From NCBI GenBank assembly GCA_903827735.1, contig CAIKJM010000627.1:1-6381 (forward strand): DNA of 6,381 nucleotides, written 5' to 3'. Each line of letters starts with the position of its first letter. The stretch's first letter is position 1. The stretch comes from an uncultured Rhodanobacter sp. (GTDB taxonomy: Bacteria > Pseudomonadota > Gammaproteobacteria > Xanthomonadales > Rhodanobacteraceae). Shown here in pieces: positions 1 to 4,658 of this stretch. The notes beneath the pieces were generated by a model. It did not search any database, was not told the DNA's origin, and saw only the letters and a program-made list of their open reading frames with translations. A program made the translations under genes and the position numbers.

Positions 1-38
1 GTGGCCAATTCGTGTTCCGACGCTGTCTGCTCTGCCAT
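1..38 (-). CDS. Possible divergent gene, first 12 codons only (runs off left edge)
   Basis: On the minus strand an ATG at 38-36 opens a frame reading MAEQTASEHELA without a stop to the window edge. The sequence just upstream of this ATG contains GGAATCGAG, a modest Shine-Dalgarno-like stretch. The layout would be a head-to-head gene pair with xanB2, with a short shared intergenic region. Only a dozen codons are visible and no family can be recognised. An open frame this short is easily found by chance in GC-rich DNA, so this is a candidate only. If real, its start codon overlaps the -35 element proposed for xanB2. Confidence 0.3.
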   Translation of the reverse strand, partial: MAEQTASEHELA

Positions 39-60
39 GCTCGATTCCGACTGGGATAAT
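32..60 (+). promoter_or_regulatory. Sigma70-like promoter upstream of xanB2
   Basis: A -35-like hexamer CTGCCA (32-37, 4 of 6 matches to TTGACA) is separated by exactly 17 bp from GATAAT (55-60, 5 of 6 matches to TATAAT). The -10 is preceded by TGG (52-54), the TGn of an extended -10 element. Transcription would begin near position 67 and give a leader of about 65 nt before the ATG at 132, or about 34 nt before the ATG at 101. The spacing and extended -10 make this the best promoter match noticed in the window. Assignment to xanB2 is by position. Confidence 0.6.
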
Positions 61-76
61 GCCTCGCCTACACCCG

Positions 77-94
77 GTGGCGACGGCCACGGAG
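77..94 (+). promoter_or_regulatory. Leader hairpin and strong ribosome binding site
   Basis: A short hairpin (GTGGC 77-81, loop GACG, GCCAC 86-90) abuts GGAG at 91-94. GGAG lies 6 nt before the ATG at 101, an ideal Shine-Dalgarno spacing. It lies 37 nt before the ATG at 132 that opens the long xanB2 frame, so it cannot directly serve that start. The hairpin stem is only 5 bp and its significance is uncertain; the ribosome binding site itself is clear. Confidence 0.5.
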
Positions 95-100
95 TGTAAC

Positions 101-148
101 ATGTCGACCTTAACGTTCTTGGTTACGACGCATGGTTCACGGAAGTGA
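101..148 (+). CDS. Small ORF overlapping the start of xanB2 (leader peptide, or true N-terminus in another frame)
   Basis: ATG at 101 with the strong GGAG at 91-94 opens a 15-codon frame reading MSTLTFLVTTHGSRK and ending at TGA 146-148. It overlaps the first 17 nt of the 132-1124 frame, whose own start lacks a ribosome binding site. There are three readings. It could be a leader peptide whose translation feeds ribosomes to the overlapping ATG at 132 (translational coupling). It could be the real N-terminus of XanB2, joined by a +1 shift near 131-148, either programmed or a sequence error. Or it could be a chance ORF. No known peptide family is recognised. The ribosome binding site is the main evidence. 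Confidence 0.4.
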   Translation: MSTLTFLVTTHGSRK

Positions 149-1124
149 AAACCCGCAGTTTGATGCCCTTTTGCGCCGCGCCCCGCGCGTGTCCTACCGG
201 GTCGGCGATGCCGCTGCCGCGCTGAAGGAAGCCGGCACGCTGGCCCTGCTCGGCTTCGGCGCCGGCAGCCAGAAAACGGGTGACCCGCGCACGCTTCAAG
301 TCGCGCTGGAAAGCTTCGACGCGCCGGCGCCGCTGGAGATCTGGCAAGTCGATGCCCCGGTGACCCAAGGCACGGTCGGCGCCCTGCGCTGGTCGGCCGG
401 CGGCGGCTGGCTTTTCGCAGCGATCGAACTGGACGAGCGCGAGCACGATGGCCCCGAAGGCGCCGCCAACACAGCCTACGCCCAGCTTCGTCACTTCCTT
501 GAACAGCGCCCGGAGCGACATGTGCTGCGCCTGTGGAATTACCTCGGCGCCATCAATGAAGGCGCGGGCGATGCCGAGCGCTACAAGCAGTTCTGCGACG
601 GTCGCGCCGCCGGCATGGGCAGCTTCTTCGCCGACGGCTTTCCCGCGGCCAGCGCCATCGGTCATCACGGCCCGGCGCACCGGCTGCAGATTTACCTGCT
701 GGCCTGCGATCAGCCCGGCGACCGCGTGGAAAATCCGCGTCAGGTCAGCGCCTGGCGCTATCCGCGCCAGTACGGCCGCACGCCGCCGAGTTTTGCCCGC
801 GCCATGAGCCTCCCCGGCAACGACGTGCTCGCGATCTCCGGCACCGCCGCCGTAGTCGGTCACGCGTCGGCGCATAACGACGATCTGGATGCCCAGCTCG
901 ACGAAACCCTGATCAATCTCGAAACCCTGCTCGCCAGCGCCGACATGCCCGCCGGCTTCGACACACATTCACCACTCAAAGCGTACGTGCGCCATGCCGT
1001 CGATGCCCCGCGCGTGCGCGACTTTTTCCGGCGTCGCCTGCCCGGCGTCCCGGTGCTGCTGCTGCACGGCGACATCTGCCGCCGCGAGCTGCTGGTGGAG
1101 ATTGATGGGTGGCGGTATGCGTGA
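132..1124 (+). CDS. xanB2: XanB2-type chorismatase (hydroxybenzoate-forming, FkbO/Hyg5 family)
   Basis: The product is a 330-residue protein of the chorismatase family. Such enzymes hydrolyse chorismate. XanB2 of Xanthomonas yields 3- and 4-hydroxybenzoate plus pyruvate, precursors for the xanthomonadin pigment and for ubiquinone respectively. Family features seen are LALLGFG (37-43), RLWNYLGAIN (133-142) with ERYKQFCDGR (149-158), YPRQYGRTPPSFARA (210-224), an ISGTAAVVGHASAH block (235-248), and the C-terminal GDICRRELLVEID box (313-325) where the family's catalytic acidic residue lies. No signal peptide or membrane segment is apparent, so it is probably cytosolic. The ATG at 132 is the only start after the in-frame stop at 111-113, but it has no ribosome binding site and the first 18 or so residues look poorly family-like; GTG at 189 is a less attractive alternative. 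The gene is convergent with glmU. The assignment to XanB2 rather than another chorismatase subtype rests on remembered motifs and taxonomy. Confidence 0.87.
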   Translation: MVHGSENPQFDALLRRAPRVSYRVGDAAAALKEAGTLALLGFGAGSQKTGDPRTLQVALESFDAPAPLEIWQVDAPVTQGTVGALRWSAGGGWLFAAIELDEREHDGPEGAANTAYAQLRHFLEQRPERHVLRLWNYLGAINEGAGDAERYKQFCDGRAAGMGSFFADGFPAASAIGHHGPAHRLQIYLLACDQPGDRVENPRQVSAWRYPRQYGRTPPSFARAMSLPGNDVLAISGTAAVVGHASAHNDDLDAQLDETLINLETLLASADMPAGFDTHSPLKAYVRHAVDAPRVRDFFRRRLPGVPVLLLHGDICRRELLVEIDGWRYA

Positions 1125-1311
1125 GGTCAGCAGGAATAGGGACTGAAAAAGTATCGAAGCAAAGCCTTCATCGCTCAATGATTCGTAGCGGTTCAATTTC
1201 AGCTTTTCGCTCTTGGCCGTTCCCTGTTTACTCGCGGCTTCGCCGCTCGCCCTTCTGGGCGCCTTTTGGCGTCCGTGCTACACGCGTCCCGTTCGCCCCC
1301 TTACCGCTCTT
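1125..1311. other. Convergent intergenic region between xanB2 and glmU
   Basis: This 187-bp gap separates the 3' ends of xanB2 (+) and glmU (-). The left half (about 1130-1210) is noticeably less GC-rich than its surroundings. The right half holds two adjacent hairpins, annotated separately. No convincing gene is present. A minus-strand frame starting with MNRYESLSDEGFAS near 1196 runs on through the xanB2 antisense strand and has no family resemblance. Its composition suggests a dispersed intergenic repeat of the kind common in this order, but only one copy is in the window. Confidence 0.4.
1234..1274. terminator. Paired hairpins between convergent genes, candidate transcription stop
   Basis: Two hairpins lie side by side. 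The first is GCGGC (1234-1238), loop TTC, GCCGC (1242-1246). The second is GGGCGCC (1257-1263), loop TTTT, GGCGTCC (1268-1274), a 7-bp stem with one G-T pair. They sit where both xanB2 and glmU transcripts would end. Neither is followed by a proper T-tract on either strand, so classical intrinsic termination is not well supported. They may block 3' exonucleases or assist Rho. Confidence 0.4.
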
Positions 1312-2679
1312 TCACTTCTTCGTCGGCCGCGTCCATCCGCGCAGCGTGGCCTGCTTCGCGCGGGTCAGTGTGAGCTCACCTTCGGGCGCATCGCGGGTGA
1401 TGACGGAACCGGCACCGATGGTGGCCTGGGCACCCACAGTCACCGGCGCGACGAGTGCGCTGTTGGAGCCGATGAAGGCGCCGTCCTCGATGCGGGTGAT
1501 CGACTTGTTGATGCCGTCGTAGTTGCAGGTGATGGTGCCGGCGCCGATGTTGACGCCGCGGCCGATCTCGCTGTCGCCAAGGTAGCTGAGGTGGTTGGCC
1601 TTGCTGTTTTCGCCGATCGTGGTTTTTTTGACTTCGACGAAATTACCGACGTGCACACCGCTGGCCAGTTCGGTGCCGGGACGCAGGCGCGCGAACGGGC
1701 CGATCACGCAGGTGCCGTGCGTGATCACGCCCTCGACGTCGCAGTGCGCATGCACGACGGTACCGGCCGCGAGTTGCACGTTCTTGAGCCGGGTGAAGGC
1801 GCCCACACGCACGTCGTCGCCAAGTACCACGTCGCCTTCAAGGATGACGTCGATATCGAGTTCGACATCGTGCCCCGTGCGGATCGTGCCGCGCACGTCG
1901 ATGCGCGTCGGGTCGGCCAGGCGCACGCCGTCGAGCGCCAGCGAGCGCGCGGCGCGACCGCGGAAATGCGCCTCCAGCTCGGTCAGCTGCCACGGGTCGT
2001 TGGCACCGGCGGCCTCCACCGGATCGGCGCATTCCACGCTCAGCGCGGCGCGATTTTCCCGCGCCGCCATGGCAAAAATATCGGTGAGGTAGTACTCGCC
2101 CTGCGCGTTGTTGCGATCCAGCCGCGCGATCCAGCCGCGCAGCGCGGCCGCGTCGGCGGCGAGGATACCGGTGTTGACCAGCGTGACCGCGCGCTGTTCC
2201 TCGGAGGCGTCCTTCTCTTCGACGACTTCGGCGATCTGCCCGTCCGCATCGCAAAGCACGCGGCCGTAGCCGTGCGGGTTATCGAGGCGCGTGGTAAGCA
2301 GGCGCAGCGCGCCGCCGGCCTGCGCCAACGGCCGCAACGTGTCGGCACGGATCAGCGGCACGTCGCCATAAAGAACCAGCACCTGCGCGCCGTCGGCGAT
2401 GGTCGCCAGCGCCTGCTCTACGGCGTGGCCCGTGCCCAGCCGCTCGGCCTGCAGCACCCAGCGTAGATCCGACTGGTCGGCAAAGGCCGCGCGCACTTCA
2501 TCGCCGGCGTGGCCGTAAACCACGTGGATCGCCGCCGGCTGCAGCGCGCGCGCGGTACTCAGCACATGGGCCAGCAGCGGACGGCCGGCCAGCGGCATCA
2601 GCACCTTGGCGTGGCGGGATTTCATCCGCTTGCCTTCGCCGGCAGCAAGAATGATGACGTGCAGCGAGGAATTAGGCAT
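1312..2679 (-). CDS. glmU: Bifunctional GlmU: N-acetylglucosamine-1-phosphate uridyltransferase / glucosamine-1-phosphate acetyltransferase
   Basis: GlmU acetylates glucosamine-1-phosphate and then couples the product to UTP, giving UDP-GlcNAc for peptidoglycan and lipopolysaccharide. From the ATG at 2679 the protein is 455 residues, the usual family length. The N-terminal pyrophosphorylase domain carries the nucleotide loop LAAGEGKRMKS (11-21, R18), K25, Q77 in the QAERLGTGHA stretch, the metal-binding D106 in YGDVPL, N169 in VNTG, and N227. The C-terminal left-handed beta-helix acetyltransferase domain (about 250-455) shows R333, K351 and the catalytic H363 in NHLSYLGD, at the E. coli numbering. 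An in-frame TTG at 2730 would add 17 residues, but the family N-terminus fits ATG 2679; both have weak ribosome binding sites. It lies downstream of the DUF748 gene by 135 bp and ends convergently with xanB2. glmS is not in the window. Confidence 0.97.
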   Translation of the reverse strand: MPNSSLHVIILAAGEGKRMKSRHAKVLMPLAGRPLLAHVLSTARALQPAAIHVVYGHAGDEVRAAFADQSDLRWVLQAERLGTGHAVEQALATIADGAQVLVLYGDVPLIRADTLRPLAQAGGALRLLTTRLDNPHGYGRVLCDADGQIAEVVEEKDASEEQRAVTLVNTGILAADAAALRGWIARLDRNNAQGEYYLTDIFAMAARENRAALSVECADPVEAAGANDPWQLTELEAHFRGRAARSLALDGVRLADPTRIDVRGTIRTGHDVELDIDVILEGDVVLGDDVRVGAFTRLKNVQLAAGTVVHAHCDVEGVITHGTCVIGPFARLRPGTELASGVHVGNFVEVKKTTIGENSKANHLSYLGDSEIGRGVNIGAGTITCNYDGINKSITRIEDGAFIGSNSALVAPVTVGAQATIGAGSVITRDAPEGELTLTRAKQATLRGWTRPTKK

Positions 2680-2814
2680 GACAGCACCAACGTGATCGAA
2701 ACAGGGGGTAGCCAGCGACGCAGGATACAAGTGATCGCGCGCGCTGCGCGCCTATCGCGTCGAGCGAACCAGTCGGCGACGCCCACGGCGACCGTCTCTA
2801 TTCCAAGTGCCGGC
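2680..2814. other. Gap between the DUF748 gene and glmU
   Basis: This 135-bp spacer precedes glmU on the minus strand. It contains an alternating GC block (2736-2752) that can fold on itself. On the minus strand a weak TATCCT (2727-2722) could act as a -10, but no matching -35 is seen. There is no T-tract to make the GC block an intrinsic terminator. glmU is therefore either read through from the upstream gene or has a weak promoter that cannot be fixed here. Confidence 0.35.
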
Positions 2815-3888
2815 TTAGTCTTTCGGCGCAGGCTTGAGCTTTTCCAGCTGTGGCGAGTAAGCCTGCACGAACGCGTTGTGCAGGATGCCGAGAATGGCCT
2901 GCGACGGGTCGGCCACCTTGTCACCGATGCGTCCGGAGATCGGCACGCGTGTGCCGAACTGGTCTTTTTCCTGGTTTTTGAACACCGACACGACGCCCTG
3001 CGCGACCGCCTCGTAGGCGACTTTCAGCGGGCTTTTCTTTTCCTGCTCCACGTCTTTCTTCCAGCTGAAGATTTGCAGATTGTGGAACAGTGGTTTGGCG
3101 TAGCCGTCCAGTTGCCCGTTCTTGGCCTGCAGCTCCATCGTGAAATCGCCGGTGCCACCGGCGAAATCGAGGCCCGCATACGCTCGCGCCAAGTCGTTGA
3201 CCTTCACCAGCTGAATATCTCTGGCGCGAAGCTCGTAGGAGAAGTCGCCCAGCTGGTTAATCGGGTCGAAGGTCGCCTGCGTCTCGAACGGCGCGTTGCC
3301 TAATATCTTGGCGGTGGCGTGCAGCTCGGCGACGCGGTTGCCGTTGCGGCCCTGGATATTGGTGAGGTTGGTCACCGTGCCGTTGACGTCGGTCATCTTC
3401 AGATCGACACGCGGGTTGGAGACAAAGCTTTGAAACGTCACCGTGCCGTTGATGACGTTGATCTCGTCCAGCCGCATCGGCGCCAGCAGCTTGAGCTGGT
3501 CGCGCCAGTTCACGCCCTTGCCGGTCTGGCTGCCGCCCTGGTTGCTGCCTTCGATGAAATTGATCGTCGGCTGGGTGAAGGTCACCTTGCCGCGAAAGAC
3601 GCCGTGCGTGAGCGCCACCCAGCTCAAGGAGATATCGGTGCGCGGCGTTTCGAGCAAGGGCGCCGGCAGTTTGCCGCTGACCTTGACGATGCTCAGCTGG
3701 TCGATGGTGTAGCCGCCGCGCCACAGGTGCAGATCGATATCGGCGATCTGGCCGTGGTAGTCGCCCATCTTGTCCATGCGGCTGTTGAGGTAGTGCCGCA
3801 CCGCATACGGCATGGCGGCCCGAATGATCAGCAGCACCACGATGACGATGATCAGCACGCCCAGATGTCGGCGGTAGCGGAACTTCAT
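2815..3888 (-). CDS. DUF748/AsmA-like membrane-anchored envelope protein
   Basis: From ATG 3888 this encodes 357 residues. A basic start (MKFRYRRH) leads into one strongly hydrophobic segment (about 9-25, GVLIIVIVVLLII), the pattern of an uncleaved inner-membrane anchor with the rest in the periplasm. The body is beta-rich and resembles DUF748 proteins, distant relatives of AsmA: an early block with VFRGKVTFTQPTINFIEG (97-114), a middle NGTVTFQSFVSNPRVDLKMTD region (148-168), and the typical late block LDGYAKPLFHNLQIFSWKKD (260-279) followed by VFKNQEKDQFGTRVPISGRI (302-321). The exact role is unknown; AsmA-like proteins are linked to outer-membrane lipid homeostasis, so an envelope role is an inference. 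An in-frame TTG at 3981 would add 31 residues, but these lack family character and place the anchor internally. It lies between atpC and glmU on the same strand. Confidence 0.85.
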   Translation of the reverse strand: MKFRYRRHLGVLIIVIVVLLIIRAAMPYAVRHYLNSRMDKMGDYHGQIADIDLHLWRGGYTIDQLSIVKVSGKLPAPLLETPRTDISLSWVALTHGVFRGKVTFTQPTINFIEGSNQGGSQTGKGVNWRDQLKLLAPMRLDEINVINGTVTFQSFVSNPRVDLKMTDVNGTVTNLTNIQGRNGNRVAELHATAKILGNAPFETQATFDPINQLGDFSYELRARDIQLVKVNDLARAYAGLDFAGGTGDFTMELQAKNGQLDGYAKPLFHNLQIFSWKKDVEQEKKSPLKVAYEAVAQGVVSVFKNQEKDQFGTRVPISGRIGDKVADPSQAILGILHNAFVQAYSPQLEKLKPAPKD

Positions 3889-3916
3889 GGCGATCGTTTC
3901 CCGGTGCGGTCGGGGC

Positions 3917-3946
3917 ATTCTAGTCGCGCCCGTGTCTGCGTGGCGG
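3917..3946 (-). promoter_or_regulatory. Possible promoter for the DUF748 gene
   Basis: On the minus strand TAGAAT (3922-3917) matches the -10 consensus at 5 of 6 positions. The best -35 at acceptable spacing is CCGCCA (3946-3941, 18 bp away), with only 3 of 6 matches. It would start transcription near 3910, about 20 nt before the ATG at 3888, and would give the DUF748-glmU pair its own expression apart from the atp operon. The weak -35 keeps confidence low. Confidence 0.3.
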
Positions 3947-3983
3947 CAAAACTCGGCGACAAAGCGACGCGCGGATGGCAAAG

Positions 3984-4002
3984 CGCCGGCGCGAGGCCGG
4001 CG
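3984..4002 (-). terminator. Perfect 7-bp GC hairpin downstream of atpC, candidate end of the atp operon
   Basis: CGCCGGC (3984-3990) and GCCGGCG (3996-4002) form a perfect 7-bp stem with a 5-nt loop. Read on the minus strand, the direction of atp transcription, it is followed by CTTTG, only a short T-run. It lies after the two repeat copies A and B and before the proposed DUF748 promoter. That is where an operon terminator would be expected, but the weak T-tract leaves partial read-through likely. Confidence 0.4.
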
Positions 4003-4046
4003 TCAGTGAACCACCATCCTATCCAGATGGCAGCGCTTTTATTGAT

Positions 4047-4118
4047 AGTGCGGCCATGGGTGGCCGCCTTTTGATCGTGTTATGCGCTCAGGTACGAGCG
4101 CACAAGCTCAAGGTTTAA
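4047..4118 (+). repeat. Two-hairpin intergenic element, copy A (outer tandem copy)
   Basis: Hairpin 1 is GCGGCCA (4050-4056), loop TGGG, TGGCCGC (4061-4067). Then comes a 16-nt linker containing CTTTTGATC. Hairpin 2 is TGCGCTC (4083-4089), 6-nt loop, GAGCGCA (4096-4102). The tail AAGCTCAA (4104-4111) and following bases resemble the atpC 3' end next to copy B, showing that this is a 72-bp tandem duplicate of it. By hand count copies A and B are about 79% identical over the 72-bp unit. Orientation is given as the strand on which hairpin 1 comes first; the genes here are read on the other strand. Confidence 0.8.
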
Positions 4119-4190
4119 AGTGCGGCAAGGCATGGCCGCCTCTTGATCTCGTTTTGCGCTCAGGGAGAGCGCAAAAAGCTCAATGCTTGA
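4119..4190 (+). repeat. Two-hairpin intergenic element, copy B (touches the atpC stop codon)
   Basis: Hairpin 1 is weaker than in the other copies: GCGGC (4122-4126), 8-nt loop, GCCGC (4135-4139). A 16-nt linker with CTTGATC leads to hairpin 2, TGCGCTC (4155-4161), loop AGGGA, GAGCGCA (4167-4173). Flanking T and A runs extend the second stem to 10 bp (4152-4161 with 4167-4176). The unit runs into the atpC stop codon at 4182-4180, so on the atp mRNA the 10-bp stem starts 3 nt after the stop. Confidence 0.8.
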
Positions 4191-4605
4191 GGTTCTTGCG
4201 CAGGCGCTCCAGCGCCTGCAGCTGGGCCATCGCTTCGGCCAGCTTGGCCTGCGCCTCGGCGATATCCAGCGCTTCGGTGCGATGGGCCAGGGCGTCCTCG
4301 GCTTCCTTCTTGGCGCGCTGTGCCGCGGCCTCGTCCAGATCGGAAGCGCGGGCGGCGGTATCGGCCAGTACGGTGATGACCTGCGGCTGCACTTCCAGAA
4401 TGCCGCCGGACACGTAGAACTGCTGACGCTCGCCACCGTCCAGCAGCACATCAACGTGGCCGGGCTTGAGGCGGGTGATCAGCGGCGCGTGGCGGGGCGT
4501 AATGCCCAGCTCACCCAGCTCGCCGGTGGCAATGACCATCGTCGCGTCGCCGGAGAAAATCTCGGCTTCGGCACTGACGATGTCGACGCGAATGGTGTTG
4601 GTCAT
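4180..4605 (-). CDS. atpC: F1Fo ATP synthase epsilon subunit
   Basis: The epsilon subunit is part of the F1 central stalk, couples gamma rotation to the c-ring and inhibits ATP hydrolysis. The protein is 141 residues, close to the E. coli length of 139. The N-terminal beta-sandwich (about 1-85) contains VDIVSAEAEIFSG (7-19), GELGITPRHAPL (31-42) and VSGGILEVQP (65-74). The C-terminal two-helix domain (about 88-140) is rich in Ala, Glu and Lys as usual for the inhibitory arm. The ATG at 4605 fits the family; the nearest GGAA upstream is about 11 nt away, a weak ribosome binding site. It follows atpD by 53 bp, a gap filled by a strong hairpin. The stop is embedded in repeat copy B. Confidence 0.97.
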   Translation of the reverse strand: MTNTIRVDIVSAEAEIFSGDATMVIATGELGELGITPRHAPLITRLKPGHVDVLLDGGERQQFYVSGGILEVQPQVITVLADTAARASDLDEAAAQRAKKEAEDALAHRTEALDIAEAQAKLAEAMAQLQALERLRKNLKH

Positions 4606-4632
4606 GACTCAGGTTCCGAATGCAAGAGCGGT

Positions 4633-4651
4633 GGGCGGCATGAAGCCGCCC
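4633..4651 (-). promoter_or_regulatory. Strong intercistronic hairpin between atpD and atpC
   Basis: GGGCGGC (4633-4639) and GCCGCCC (4645-4651) form a perfect all-GC 7-bp stem with a 5-nt loop. On the mRNA it begins 7 nt after the atpD stop and ends 27 nt before the atpC start. No T-tract follows, so it is unlikely to stop transcription. It may stabilise the upstream atpD message against 3' decay or limit ribosome flow into atpC. Its sequence is unrelated to the A/B/C repeat. Confidence 0.6.
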
Positions 4652-4658
4652 CGCGAAA

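Noticed and set aside
123..968. Minus-strand frame of 281 codons
   Set aside because: It is antisense to the chorismatase, which has clear family motifs throughout. The low-complexity Gly/Ala/Arg translation has no recognisable domain.
969..1196. Minus-strand frame of 75 codons starting MNRYESLSDEG
   Set aside because: It begins in the convergent gap but continues antisense through the 3' end of xanB2, with no ribosome binding site evaluated as good and no family resemblance.
1213..2466. Long plus-strand frame of 417 codons
   Set aside because: It lies antisense to glmU, whose whole length is family-supported. The translation is rich in Arg, Gly, Ala and His with no domain, a GC-rich shadow.
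2680..2730. Extension of GlmU to TTG 2730
   Set aside because: The family N-terminus and residue numbering match ATG 2679 exactly, and the extra 17 residues have no counterpart in GlmU.
3889..3981. N-terminal extension of the DUF748 protein from TTG 3981
   Set aside because: The 31 extra residues would put a polar stretch before the membrane anchor and show no family character; ATG 3888 gives a normal anchor topology.
4050..4073. Intrinsic terminator on the plus strand (hairpin followed by TTTT), also at 6143-6165
   Set aside because: Shape fits a terminator, but no plus-strand gene lies upstream; all genes there are on the minus strand. Recurrence with a second hairpin fits a repeat element better.
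4047..4190. CRISPR-like tandem repeat
   Set aside because: Only two adjacent units without variable spacers; each unit is a pair of hairpins and overlaps the atpC end.
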